From: Planctomycetota bacterium
GTDB lineage: Bacteria > Planctomycetota > Phycisphaerae > Phycisphaerales > UBA1924
Direction of reading: 5' to 3'
Length of the DNA: 64,000 nucleotides
Assembly: GCA_018242605.1 (NCBI GenBank)
Contig: JAFEBP010000005.1
Span: 830,861-894,860 of the forward strand
Positions 50,814-60,581 of the stretch are shown piece by piece (within the stretch, counting starts at the first letter, position 1; each line of letters begins with the position of its first letter). A program made the position numbers and the translations under genes. The notes below the pieces were generated by a model. The model saw only the letters and a list, made by a program, of their open reading frames with translations, was not told the origin of the DNA and searched no databases.

Positions 50814-53479
50814 AAGCCATGGCGAGCAACATGACACGAGAACACTTCGCGGCCATCCGCGAGTTGTTCCATCGAGCGTTTGAACTGCCCGAGCGAGAAC
50901 GGACCGCTCTGCTGCAGCGCGAATGCGTGGGCCGCGATGACCTTCGGACCGCGGTCGAGGAGTTGCTCCGCGCTGAACAGACCGCCTCGGAACATCTCAA
51001 TCCGGATGGCGGCCTCATCGTGCGCTGCCTCATGACCGAGTCCGCGAACAACAGGGGCGACACCGCACTCCCGGAGTTCATTGGGCCATACCGCGTCCGC
51101 AACCTGCTGGGACGGGGTGGGATGGGCGAGGTATATCTCGCGGAGCAGACCAATCCGCGCCGCGATGTTGCGCTCAAGGTGCTTCATCGGGGCGCGACGC
51201 GTCGAAGCCTGTTCGACAGATTCTCTCGCGAGATACGGGCGTTGGGCCGTTTGGAGCATCCCGGCATCGCCCGCATATACGAGGCGGGCCAGGTCGAACA
51301 CTCCGACTCCCGGATCCCGTACTTCGCCATGGAGTTCGTGAGCGGACAGAACCTGACCGAGTTCGCCCGCTCTCAATCGCTCGATCTACCTTCGCGGTTG
51401 GAACTGGTGGCCAAAATCGCCGACGCTGTGCAGCACGCCCACACCAAGGGAGTCATCCACCGAGATCTCAAGCCTTCGAACATACTGATGGCCACCGCAG
51501 ACGTCTCCAAGGTCGGAGATGCCAAGGGAAGCCGCTGCGAAACCCGCACAGGCTTCTCGGGCCCTCAGCCAAAGATCCTTGACTTTGGAGTCGCCCGCGT
51601 GCTTGAGCCCGAAGTCACCGAGTCCGCCGCTACCGAGGCCGGATTGCTCATCGGCACGGTCGCTTACATGAGCCCCGAGCAACTCAACGGCGACAGCGCG
51701 GGCGTCGACGCCCGCGCCGATGTCTACGCCATCGGTGTCATCCTCTACGAGCTCCTGACCGGCCGTCTGCCGCACGAAGTCCGGAGCAAGCCGCTTTCGG
51801 AGGCCGCGCTCATCGTCTGCGAACACGACCCGGCGCCGTTGTACCGGCGCGGCCAAACGCCTCTGGGCCCCTTCGACCGCGACATTCAGACCATCGTCGC
51901 CCGCGCTCTCACCCGAGACCGCGAACAGCGATATTCGACCGCGGCGGCGTTGTGCGACGACCTGCGTCGGTACCTTCGAAGCGAGCCGGTCCTCGCACGT
52001 CGGCCGACGGTGACTTACCAACTCTCCAAGTTCGCTCGCCGCAACAAGGGTCTCGTGACCGGAGCGGCGGTGGCGCTGCTCGCGCTGGTGGCGGGCCTGA
52101 TCGCCAGCACCGTGCTGTACGCCCGCGAGCAGGAGGCCCATCAACGAGCGGACGCCAAGGAACGACTGAGCAGCGCGGTGCAGACATATCTGGTGGACGG
52201 TTTGCTGATGGCCGCGGCCCCTGAACGCATGGGCCATGAAGTCAAGATGCTCGATGTGCTCACCCTGGCGGCCGACGGATTGGAAGACCGGTTTGCCGAC
52301 CAACCGGACGTCGAAGCGACGATCCGCGCCGAACTCGCCGAGGTACTCAGCAAGGTCGGCAAGTTCGAGGAGAGCGAGGCCCAGTTCGCCCTTGCCATTC
52401 CTCTGATGGAGCGGGTTTTCGGCATTGACGATCCCCGGACAATCCGGGCGTTGTTGAGCCGCAGTTCCAACGCCCACCAACTGAAGAAGCTGCCCGCCTC
52501 GGCCCAGACCGCCAACGAAGCGCTCACACGAACCCGACGTTCCCTCCCGACCGGCAGCGATCTCGAAATCGCGGCCCTGCAGCAACTGGGCGCCACGAAC
52601 ATCGCCCAAGGCCGCTTCAAGCCCGCCAAAGCCGCGCTGCACGAGGCGTTAGACCTTGCTCAACTGGCACCGGACGAACACCAGGCCGCCATCATCGCCA
52701 TCCAGGCGTTGATCGCCGTCGCCGACGGTCACCGCGCCGCTGGCGACTCTGAGTCCATCGGTGAAATCGCCGAAGCCGCCGCGGTCACGCTCGGCCCCGA
52801 CAACCCCACCACCATCAACACCCGCAGCAACCTGCTCATCAGACTCAACGCGGCGGGCAAGGCGGCCGAAGCGGTCGCCATCGCGGCGGAACTCCCGGCT
52901 TCCGCGGAACGCACTTTCGCGCCCGGCCATCCGATGCGGGGCCACGTGTATCGCAACAGCGCGGAGTCATACCGCATCGCGGGGCAGTTCGAGCAAGCCG
53001 AACGCCTGGCTTTGATGGCCAACGACATCTTTTCGCAGTTGCAGCCCGAGCAGTTGCCCGAGCAGGAGGTCTGCATGGCCCAGATGCGAGCCATCTACTC
53101 CCAATGGCCGGGGCATCAGGACCAGTTGCAATCCTGGAGCGTGAATTCAATCGGCGCCCGATTGAAGATGGCCTTGCCCGGCCGTTGGTTCACGGTCCGT
53201 AACACGCTCCAGAAGGTCATTTCCGACCTGGCTACTGGCGGAATTCAGATGACCGATTGCGACCTGCTGGCATCCGTCTGGGATTCCCGCGACACTTTCG
53301 CGCCACCCGGGAACAAACGCCGAGCCATGTTCTTCGCCAACTTCGCCCGCGCGGCTGCCGCCGCGGGAGACCTTTCCCATCATCAGGAAGCTCTCGCGAT
53401 GGCCCAGGCTGCTTTGTCGGACGCTGAAAAGCCCAATGTGGTGTCGAGGATGATCGAGAACGCAGCGTCTCAGCGGTGA
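50810..53479 (+). CDS. Membrane Ser/Thr protein kinase with TPR-like sensor region
   Basis: An 889-aa PknB-type kinase. The kinase domain spans about 92-400: Gly loop LGRGGMGEVYLAEQ, Lys in VALKVLH, catalytic loop IHRDLKPSNIL, DFG in ILDFGVARV, and SPEQ in VAYMSPEQLNG. A 20-residue insert precedes the DFG. One membrane helix near 415-435 (AAVALLALVAGLIASTVLYA) separates it from a C-terminal helical region of about 440 residues with TPR-like repeats (EESEAQFALAIPLMERVFG, PAKAALHEALDLAQ, GQFEQAERLALMANDI). It probably controls the sigma factor encoded by the overlapping upstream gene. Confidence 0.9.
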   Translation: MKAMASNMTREHFAAIRELFHRAFELPERERTALLQRECVGRDDLRTAVEELLRAEQTASEHLNPDGGLIVRCLMTESANNRGDTALPEFIGPYRVRNLLGRGGMGEVYLAEQTNPRRDVALKVLHRGATRRSLFDRFSREIRALGRLEHPGIARIYEAGQVEHSDSRIPYFAMEFVSGQNLTEFARSQSLDLPSRLELVAKIADAVQHAHTKGVIHRDLKPSNILMATADVSKVGDAKGSRCETRTGFSGPQPKILDFGVARVLEPEVTESAATEAGLLIGTVAYMSPEQLNGDSAGVDARADVYAIGVILYELLTGRLPHEVRSKPLSEAALIVCEHDPAPLYRRGQTPLGPFDRDIQTIVARALTRDREQRYSTAAALCDDLRRYLRSEPVLARRPTVTYQLSKFARRNKGLVTGAAVALLALVAGLIASTVLYAREQEAHQRADAKERLSSAVQTYLVDGLLMAAAPERMGHEVKMLDVLTLAADGLEDRFADQPDVEATIRAELAEVLSKVGKFEESEAQFALAIPLMERVFGIDDPRTIRALLSRSSNAHQLKKLPASAQTANEALTRTRRSLPTGSDLEIAALQQLGATNIAQGRFKPAKAALHEALDLAQLAPDEHQAAIIAIQALIAVADGHRAAGDSESIGEIAEAAAVTLGPDNPTTINTRSNLLIRLNAAGKAAEAVAIAAELPASAERTFAPGHPMRGHVYRNSAESYRIAGQFEQAERLALMANDIFSQLQPEQLPEQEVCMAQMRAIYSQWPGHQDQLQSWSVNSIGARLKMALPGRWFTVRNTLQKVISDLATGGIQMTDCDLLASVWDSRDTFAPPGNKRRAMFFANFARAAAAAGDLSHHQEALAMAQAALSDAEKPNVVSRMIENAASQR

Positions 53480-53627
53480 GGCGATCAGCAACGAGCACTC
53501 CCGGGACGAGTCGGCACGCTTGCGAGTTTCAGTTTCGAGAAGTCCGCGCCGCGATCGGGGCGAACGCTACCTCCTCGCGTGAAACTCACCGGCAGCAGTC
53601 GAACTCCGCAGTCAGGTCTTGGTCGGC

Positions 53628-55790
53628 CTACCGGGATTTGCTGTCACCGCGGGCGAAAATGCTCGCCACGTAGTTCAGCACGTCCGTTGCAGACGTCTCG
53701 TTGTACCCGAACTGCTTGATGAGCCGCTGCTTGACGACATCGATCTTGGCCTGGGTCTCGTCGTCTACCACGGACGAGACCAGGTTCTTGAGCTTGATCG
53801 TGTCGCGCTGGTCCTCGAAGAGTTTGAGTTCCAGCGCGCGGTAGAGCCGCGCGTTGGTGTTGTACTCGAACTTCTTCCCGTCCAGCGCGAGAGCGCCGAT
53901 GTAGTTCATGATCTCCTGGCGGAAGTCGTCCTTGCGGGATTCGGGGATGTCGATCTTCTCCTCGATGCTCCGCATGAGGCGTTCGTCCGGCTCCTCGTCG
54001 CGCCCGGTGTAGCGGTTCTTCACGCGTTCCTTCTGGGTGTACGCGCGGACGCTCTCGATGTAGTTGGCGCATAGGCGGCGGATGGCGTCCTCGTCGGCCG
54101 AGATCGCCCGCTGCACTTCGCCCTTGATGATGTCCTCGTATTCCTCTTTGATCACCGCCAACAGCTCGCGGAACCGCTTCTTGGTGTTCTCGTCGGAGAT
54201 AAGAGAGTGGTGCGACAGCCCGCTCTCGAGCTCGTTGAGCACCATGAACGGGTTGATCGCCTTCTCCTCGATCGCCTGCCGGCTCACGAGCGTGTTGCTG
54301 ATCTTGTCCTGGATGTACCGGGGTGAGATGCCGCTCATGCCCTCTCGGGGAGCCTCTTCCTTGAGCTCACGAACGCTATCCTCGGTGAACCCCGGGATGC
54401 TCTTGCCGTTGTACAGCTTGAGTTTCTGCATCACCGTCAGGCCCGCCTTCTTGGGCTCGTCCAGCCGGGTGAGCACAGCCCACATGGCCGCCACCTCGAG
54501 GGTGTGCGGGGCGATGTGGATGTTGCGGATGCGTCCCTCGCCGAAGTCCTTCTGGTAGATCTTGATCTCGTCGTCGAGCTTGATGTTGTACGGCACATCG
54601 ATCTTGATGGTGCGGTCGCGGAACGCCTCCATCATCTCGTTGCTCTGGAGTCGCTTGTATTCCGGCTCGTTGGTGTGTCCCAGGATCACCTCGTCGATAT
54701 ACGTCTGGGCGAACTTCTTGGGCTTGATCGTGTGCTCCTGGCTGGCGCCCAGCAGATCGTACAGGAACGCCACGTCGAGCTTGAGCACCTCGATAAACTC
54801 GCAGATGCCGCGGTTGGCGATGTTCAGTTCGCCGTCGAAGTTGAACGCCCTGGGATCGGAGTCCGACCCGTACATAGCGATCTTTCGGTAGTTGATATCG
54901 CCGGTGAGTTCGGTGGAGTCCTGATTCTTCTCGTCCTTAGGCTGGAACGTGCCGATTCCCACGCGGTCCTTCTCGGAGAGCACGATGCGGCGGACCTTGA
55001 CGTGCTCCATCACCTTGCGCCAGTCACCGTCGTAGAACGACATCAGGTTCTCAACGATCCGACGGCAGAATGGGTCAGGCTCGCCGGTCACCCGGAGTTT
55101 GCCGTTGTGGTTCTTGGGCTTGTACACCGCGTTGAGCTTGGCCAGAACGTCCTCTCGCGCCTCACGCGGGATCAGCACCAGCGGGTCCTCGTGCATCGGG
55201 CACGCGAACGCGTGGGAACGCACCGCCTCGCGCGGGTTGGAGTCCTGCGGAACGATATCGCAATGCTCATCCAGCATCCAGGAGAACGAATACAGAGCGC
55301 CGTCGGGGGTGCGGCTGTAGTGTTCCAGCCCCTTCTTGAGCAGGCGAGCCATCGTCGACTTGCTGGAGCCCACCGGCCCATGCAGCAGAAGAATTCGCTT
55401 GTCGGTGCCGTACCCCTCCGCCGCGGCACGCAGGCAGTCCACCAGACTCATCAGGGCGAAGTCCAGTCCGAAGATGCCATCGGCCCCCTTGTCGAAGGGA
55501 TCAGAGAAGAAGTGGTACCGCGTCACGTCCTTCTTGAACAGGCGGTACTTCTCGCTGCCCTGGCTCAGGATCGCGTCGTACAGCCGCTGGTACGCGTTAC
55601 GCACCACAGAGGGGTTCTGCGCCGCCAGATCCAGGTACTCCCAGAACGTGCCGCTCCAGTGCTGATCCTGAAAACGACGGCGATCCAGGCGCGCCTCCAC
55701 CGCGCCGACAAGATCCTTGCCCGCGAGTCCGGAGACCGCGGTCGAAACGTCCCTGTTCTGCGGCGAGTTGCCGGTACGGAACTCGTTCAT
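53628..55790 (-). CDS. prkA: PrkA-type serine protein kinase / AAA+ protein
   Basis: A 720-aa protein; the ATG at 55790 has GGAGG 9 bp upstream. The N-terminal AAA-like part contains the P-loop [20 protein letters not shown], and PrkA-family blocks follow: [45 protein letters not shown] and [13 protein letters not shown]-like (here [14 protein letters not shown]). The C-terminal third is the PrkA C-terminal domain ([14 protein letters not shown]). PrkA is a stress- and starvation-linked kinase or protease-like ATPase, usually encoded with yeaH and spoVR. Neither partner is adjacent here. Confidence 0.93.
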   Translation of the reverse strand: MNEFRTGNSPQNRDVSTAVSGLAGKDLVGAVEARLDRRRFQDQHWSGTFWEYLDLAAQNPSVVRNAYQRLYDAILSQGSEKYRLFKKDVTRYHFFSDPFDKGADGIFGLDFALMSLVDCLRAAAEGYGTDKRILLLHGPVGSSKSTMARLLKKGLEHYSRTPDGALYSFSWMLDEHCDIVPQDSNPREAVRSHAFACPMHEDPLVLIPREAREDVLAKLNAVYKPKNHNGKLRVTGEPDPFCRRIVENLMSFYDGDWRKVMEHVKVRRIVLSEKDRVGIGTFQPKDEKNQDSTELTGDINYRKIAMYGSDSDPRAFNFDGELNIANRGICEFIEVLKLDVAFLYDLLGASQEHTIKPKKFAQTYIDEVILGHTNEPEYKRLQSNEMMEAFRDRTIKIDVPYNIKLDDEIKIYQKDFGEGRIRNIHIAPHTLEVAAMWAVLTRLDEPKKAGLTVMQKLKLYNGKSIPGFTEDSVRELKEEAPREGMSGISPRYIQDKISNTLVSRQAIEEKAINPFMVLNELESGLSHHSLISDENTKKRFRELLAVIKEEYEDIIKGEVQRAISADEDAIRRLCANYIESVRAYTQKERVKNRYTGRDEEPDERLMRSIEEKIDIPESRKDDFRQEIMNYIGALALDGKKFEYNTNARLYRALELKLFEDQRDTIKLKNLVSSVVDDETQAKIDVVKQRLIKQFGYNETSATDVLNYVASIFARGDSKSR

Positions 55791-56070
55791 GGCTCCTGCC
55801 CTCCGCGTATGCGTGTGGAGTTGAGAATATGGCCAAGCCGCGGCGTGGGGCTGCGCCCTCCGCGGCATCCTTTTTCTATCGGCCCTGGGCGCGTTGCACA
55901 CGAGCCCCCCCAAGGCGATTCCACGACACACTGTTATACGTCTGACCGGAGCATGGGGGTTCGCAAATCCGATCCGCTGATTGCTCGCCTTCCCCCACCG
56001 AATCGCTCTAGGGCGGAATCCTCAAGCACCCACCGCCATCCGCCCCCCACCCCCGCAATCATTACTCTGA

Positions 56071-56781
56071 ATGTGGGACGAGATCGCCCTGCTGGACTGC
56101 ATCCTTGATGACCTGGCGCACCGCGAACGCCAACTGGTGGCGGAACGCGCCGTTCGAGGGCTCGATGCCCTCGATGAACTCGAACTCCACGACGCGATTG
56201 GTGAGGCGCTCGCCGCCGCCGGGCTTGGCGTGTGGCGAGAGCAGCCGTACCCGGGCGAGATCACTTCCCGCCGCCGCAAGAGCGAACGAGAACGCTGCGA
56301 CTTCGTGCTCACCCGCGCCCCCGACGATCCGCCGCGGGACCCCATGATTGAGTTCGCTGAGGCGATGGACGCCAGGGCGACGCTCTTCGCCAACGCTCCG
56401 ACTCCCGATCCTCCCGGCACTCCCGCGTCGGAGTGCTACTGGTTGGAGGTCAAGGTCGTCGGCCAGTTCGCGTACGCCGACGGCGTACCGCGTGCCAACT
56501 CCGGCTATGCCTCTGACCTGGTCCGCAGCCTCGCCACCGACCTCCAGAAGCTCCGCCGGGAGCCCATCGTTCAGCATGGGGCTGTGCTTCTCCTTCTGTT
56601 TACAGCCGATGAGACCACCGCGAAGCACGACCTCCCGCTCGCTCTGCACCGCGTCCTGGACCGTGACATCTACTTCCGCCCCCACCGACAAGGCGGCTTT
56701 GCGATCACCGACCGCATCGGAAACGCCTGGTGCTCCGCCGCGTGGGTTGGAGTGGTGCCGGGGTTGGGGCAAGGGGAATAG
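56071..56781 (+). CDS. Uncharacterised protein, possible PD-(D/E)XK nuclease fold
   Basis: A 236-aa soluble protein from the ATG at 56071. It is not a recognised family. The order ELHDAIGEALAAAG, then ERCDFVLTRA and, 45 residues on, ECYWLEVKVV fits the helix-strand-strand core of PD-(D/E)XK enzymes (an Asp on one strand, E-x-K on the next). Downstream SDLVRSLATDLQKLR resembles the helix that follows the core, and GAVLLLLFTAD a further strand. If correct it would be a nuclease-like or nuclease-derived protein. Its gene is 80 bp from the TPR-like protein gene and 280 bp from prkA. Confidence 0.5.
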   Translation: MWDEIALLDCILDDLAHRERQLVAERAVRGLDALDELELHDAIGEALAAAGLGVWREQPYPGEITSRRRKSERERCDFVLTRAPDDPPRDPMIEFAEAMDARATLFANAPTPDPPGTPASECYWLEVKVVGQFAYADGVPRANSGYASDLVRSLATDLQKLRREPIVQHGAVLLLLFTADETTAKHDLPLALHRVLDRDIYFRPHRQGGFAITDRIGNAWCSAAWVGVVPGLGQGE

Positions 56782-56861
56782 ACACAAGGGGTACGGTGGG
56801 GCCGCCTCCTTCCGCGCGCCTAAACTTCCCTCTTCCCCCGACAGATACCGAGAATACCCGT

Positions 56862-57797
56862 ATGGACGAAAGACAAGCACAAATCCGCGAACGAGCCGGC
56901 CTTGAAGAGTCGAGGCTCAATGAGGATTTCATTGAGTTTCTTCGCAAGTACGGGTTCTGGTTGCTCCTGATCGCCGCCGGCGCTGGTGGATTCACCTCCG
57001 CGAAGCGCTGGTACACGCAGTACAACGAGAAGAAGGTCGACGCCGCGTTCCAGGATCTGGAAGCCGCGCGTGCGGGCGGCAACGGCAGCCCCGAGGCCCT
57101 GGCGAACGTCGCGAACGAACACCGAGGCATCCGCGCCGTCACGCTTCTGGCCAATCTCGAAGCTGGCGACGCCTACCTGCGAGCCATCCGCAAGGGTGTC
57201 AAGGTCGGGGCCGAAATCGACGCTGCGGGCGTTCCAAAGAACGCAGACGACATTCTCAACGACGCGGATCGAGATAACTACCTGTCGCAGGCCGCCGCGA
57301 TGTATCAGGCAGCCGCGGACGCGGCGTCGAGCAATCCGGGCATGGTGACGCTCAAGACGGGCGCACTCTTCGGCCTTGCCGCGATCGCCGAGTGCAAACG
57401 AGACATCGAGAAGGCCAAGGGCTTCTACGAGCAGATCCAGAAGGCGGTTGAAGGCACCGCCTTTGCCGCTCAAGGCGAGGTCGCCAAAGAGCGGATCGCC
57501 AAGCTTCCGACGCTCGCCAGTGAGCCCAAGCTGCTTGCCAAAGCCGATCTTCCCGACCTCGCACCGGAGGAGAAGGTCGACACCCCGACCACCCCTCAGC
57601 TGAATCTTGAACCCGTGCAGGTGACCCCGGGCAACGGTACTGGCGCCCCCGCAGCGACGCCAGTGCCCCCGACCGGCGAGAAGCCCGCTGAGAAGCCCGC
57701 CGAGCCCCCCAAGACTGACCCGGCCCAACCGGCGGCGACTCCTCCTGCCCAGCCGTCCACTCCCCCCACTGCTCCGCCCGCCCCCGCCCCCAAATGA
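56862..57797 (+). CDS. Membrane-anchored TPR-like protein (YfgM-like)
   Basis: A 311-aa protein with a short cytoplasmic N-terminus, one membrane helix (about 31-48, YGFWLLLIAAGAGGFTSA) and an external helical region. NYLSQAAAMYQAAADAASS, GALFGLAAIAECKRDIEKAKGFYEQI and GTAFAAQGEVAKERIAKL match the layout of YfgM/TPR_21-type proteins. The last 75 residues are a Pro/Ala-rich tail. YfgM-like proteins assist folding at the translocon; this role is inferred. The stop overlaps the rluA-type gene start as ATGA. Confidence 0.68.
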   Translation: MDERQAQIRERAGLEESRLNEDFIEFLRKYGFWLLLIAAGAGGFTSAKRWYTQYNEKKVDAAFQDLEAARAGGNGSPEALANVANEHRGIRAVTLLANLEAGDAYLRAIRKGVKVGAEIDAAGVPKNADDILNDADRDNYLSQAAAMYQAAADAASSNPGMVTLKTGALFGLAAIAECKRDIEKAKGFYEQIQKAVEGTAFAAQGEVAKERIAKLPTLASEPKLLAKADLPDLAPEEKVDTPTTPQLNLEPVQVTPGNGTGAPAATPVPPTGEKPAEKPAEPPKTDPAQPAATPPAQPSTPPTAPPAPAPK

Positions 57798-59029
57798 GCC
57801 GAACGCACGATTCGGGCGATGACTCTCCCGACGTCGTTTCCACCGGCGGCTTCATCCTTCCCGGCGGCCACGTGGACGGCGAAGCGATGCACCGCGCCAT
57901 CGAGGCGGCGCAGGAACAAGGCGTTGAGGACGACACCGCCCTCCGGCGCGTTGTGTTCTCGCTTCGACGCGATCTTTGCAAGCGACTCGACCGGTACTTG
58001 ACGGACCGCATCTCGTTCATGAGCCGCACGCAGTTGCAGCGGCTGATCGATGAGGGCGGCGTGCTCGTCAACCAGCGGCAGCCCAAGGCCTCCACCGTGC
58101 TGCGCCTGGGCGATGTCGTTGAAGTTGTAGTTCCCCCGCCGCCGAGCACGGCCGTCGCACCCGAGGACATCCCTCTCGATGTGATGTACGAGGATCAGCA
58201 CATCATCGTGCTGAACAAGCAGGCCGACTTCATCGTGCACCCCGCCCGTTCGCACCTGGGGGGCACGATGGTCAACGCGTTAGCGTACCACTTCCAGCAC
58301 CGCTCGCAGGTCGGCGGTGCGCTCTCGGCGGTGGGCAAGGAACTTGCACGCCCCGGGGTGGTGCACCGTCTGGACCGCCACACCAGCGGCTGCATCGTCT
58401 TCGCCAAGTGCGACGAAGCCCACTGGAAGCTGGGCCATCAGTTCGAACACCGCACCGTCGACAAACGCTACCTCGCGGTTGTCCGCGGCAAGGTAGAGCC
58501 AGATATTCAGGTGATCGATCTGCCCATCGGGTCGCACGCCTCTCGCGAAAAGGGCTTCCGCGAGAAGTACGTCGTTCGGTACGACGAACAGGGCAAACCC
58601 GCCGTCACGATCTGCCGCGTACGAGAGCGATATCAGATCCCTCCCCGCCGCCCGCGCACCCCGGAAGGTCACGAGGCCCCGCTCGAAGACTACACGCTCG
58701 TGGAGTTGGAACTCAAGACCGGGCGCACCCATCAGATCCGCGTGCACCTGTCGTACAACCTCTGGCCCATCGTCGGAGACGACATGTACGGCGGAAAGCC
58801 CTTTCACGATGAGACGGGCAAGGCGATCATCTCCCATCCCGCTCTGCACGCGTGCACCCTGGGCTTCCGCCACCCCATGAGCCAGGAACCCATGGAGTTC
58901 ACCGCACCCCTGCGCGGCGAGATCTCCGCCGTTGTCAACGCCCTCCGCCGGATGAGCGGCGGCGGACAGCGCCTCCAGGTGCACGGCGCGACTGTGAACC
59001 TCGACAAAGCTGTCGGCGAGGCGCGGTAG
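57794..59029 (+). CDS. RluA-family pseudouridine synthase
   Basis: A 411-aa RNA-modifying enzyme. An S4 RNA-binding domain (about 60-115, RLIDEGGVLVNQRQPK) precedes the catalytic domain. That has VMYEDQHIIVLNKQADFIVHP, the active-site block VHRLDRHTSGCIVFAK containing the catalytic Asp, KRYLAVVRG and LELKTGRTHQIRVHL. These are the RluA/RluC/RluD signatures; the target uridines (23S rRNA or tRNA) cannot be assigned. A 45-residue N-terminal extension is Asp/Gly-rich. It is coupled to the upstream membrane protein by a 4-bp overlap. Confidence 0.93.
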   Translation: MSRTHDSGDDSPDVVSTGGFILPGGHVDGEAMHRAIEAAQEQGVEDDTALRRVVFSLRRDLCKRLDRYLTDRISFMSRTQLQRLIDEGGVLVNQRQPKASTVLRLGDVVEVVVPPPPSTAVAPEDIPLDVMYEDQHIIVLNKQADFIVHPARSHLGGTMVNALAYHFQHRSQVGGALSAVGKELARPGVVHRLDRHTSGCIVFAKCDEAHWKLGHQFEHRTVDKRYLAVVRGKVEPDIQVIDLPIGSHASREKGFREKYVVRYDEQGKPAVTICRVRERYQIPPRRPRTPEGHEAPLEDYTLVELELKTGRTHQIRVHLSYNLWPIVGDDMYGGKPFHDETGKAIISHPALHACTLGFRHPMSQEPMEFTAPLRGEISAVVNALRRMSGGGQRLQVHGATVNLDKAVGEAR

Positions 59030-59170
59030 CACCTTTCTCTGCATGCTTCACCGGAATTCGTGATCGTCTTCTGACGGTTTCTCGAACTGGGTATGTGACC
59101 GCACCGCCGTGGAGAGTCCAAGGCGTCCGCCGCGTCGCACACCCAGCCCGGAATCAGCCAGGAGACACCC

Positions 59171-60544
59171 ATGAACCGCGCACTCCGTCCTGCACTCGCC
59201 CTCCTCGTTGGCCACGCCCTCACAGCGGCAGCGTGGGGGCAGACCACCACCGCGTTCACCTATCAGGGCCGCCTCGAATCGGGCGGGAACCCGGCCAACG
59301 GCGTTTATGACATGCAGTTTGGGCTCTTCTCCGCCGCGTCGGGCGGGTCGCCTGTAAGAACCGTCTGCGTCAACGATGTCAACGTCGTTGGCGGCCTTTT
59401 CACCGCCACCGTGGACTTCGGCGTGAACACGACCTCGCCGTTCGTGGACACGTACATCGGCCTGCGTGTGCGAACCGATGGTGCGAACGCATCGTGCAAC
59501 TTCACCGATCCGGAGTTCACGACTCTCTCCCCGCGGCAGCAGATCACGCCCGCGCCCATGGCCGCGTCGCTGCGCAACGTCGCCGTCGACGCCACGGGCC
59601 GCCTGGGCGTGGGATCGACTGCTCCGCTGAGCAGGGTTGAAGTGCAGGGCGGAGCGAACTCCGACGGCACCCTCGATCCGGTCGCGATGTCTCTGGCCTG
59701 GCGCTCGGGCGGCTTCCGCCACTTCATCCGCAGCCGTCACGACGGCATCGCCGGCGGGGGCAACGCGATCGACTTCTACATGAACAGCAGTTCGGCCGCT
59801 AGCGGCTCGACCTCCCCCGGTGTTGGTAACGTCCAGGCGCTCACGATTTCGGGCGCCCAGAACGGCTCGGTGGGCATCCGCAACACCAACCCCACCGCGC
59901 CGCTCTCGATCACCGGTCGCACCGGCGGACCGTCGAGCAGCGACTCGCTTCTCTCTCTTCGCAACAACGCCAACAGCGAACTCTGGAACATCAATCTCAA
60001 GGGCGACGACCTGACGATCTGGGACACGACATCTTCGCTCCCGCGCATCACCGTGGGCCACACGAGCGCGACGGCGCTGCGAGTAGCCGGCACCACAACC
60101 ACGGGCGTCCTGACCATCACCGGCGGCTCCGACATCGCCGAACCATTCGAAATCGCCGGCGATGTTGCCGCACGCCCCGGCATGGTGGTCAGCATCGACG
60201 CCGCCCGTACCGGCGGGCTGTGCGTCAGCACCGGCGCTTACGACCATGCTGTCGCAGGGGTCATCTCGGGCGCCAACGGGATCAACGCGGGGTTGACGCT
60301 CACGCAGGAGGGCTCCGTTGCGGACGGCAAGCATCCTGTTGCGCTCACGGGCCGCGTGTGGGTGTTGGCAGACGCGACCAGCGCCCCGATCCGCCGCGGC
60401 GACCTGCTCACGACTTCGGACCTGCCCGGCCACGCGATGAAAGCCGCCGACCGCGAGCGTGCCTCGGGCGCGACGATCGGCAAGGCAATGTCCACCCTCG
60501 ATTCCGGCACCGGCTATGTGCTCGTCCTGGTGAACCTGCAGTAA
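59171..60544 (+). CDS. Exported protein with fibre-like C-terminal domain
   Basis: A 457-aa exported protein; the ATG at 59171 has AGGAG 7 bp upstream and a signal peptide ending AAAWGQ. The N-terminal part (about 25-125) reads TAFTYQGRLESGGNPANGVYDMQF, a domain common at the start of large planctomycete surface proteins. The middle contains GIRNTNPTAPLSI-type repeats like those of tail-fibre or intramolecular-chaperone proteins. The C-terminal block (GGSDIAEPFEIAGDVAARPGM, GKAMSTLDSGTGYVLVLVNLQ) is a conserved module often seen in such proteins. Its function is unknown. It is 37 bp upstream of the phosphodiesterase-fold gene. Confidence 0.7.
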   Translation: MNRALRPALALLVGHALTAAAWGQTTTAFTYQGRLESGGNPANGVYDMQFGLFSAASGGSPVRTVCVNDVNVVGGLFTATVDFGVNTTSPFVDTYIGLRVRTDGANASCNFTDPEFTTLSPRQQITPAPMAASLRNVAVDATGRLGVGSTAPLSRVEVQGGANSDGTLDPVAMSLAWRSGGFRHFIRSRHDGIAGGGNAIDFYMNSSSAASGSTSPGVGNVQALTISGAQNGSVGIRNTNPTAPLSITGRTGGPSSSDSLLSLRNNANSELWNINLKGDDLTIWDTTSSLPRITVGHTSATALRVAGTTTTGVLTITGGSDIAEPFEIAGDVAARPGMVVSIDAARTGGLCVSTGAYDHAVAGVISGANGINAGLTLTQEGSVADGKHPVALTGRVWVLADATSAPIRRGDLLTTSDLPGHAMKAADRERASGATIGKAMSTLDSGTGYVLVLVNLQ

Positions 60545-60581
60545 TCCCCGCCAACACAGGCCCGAACTCAGGAGTCCTCCC

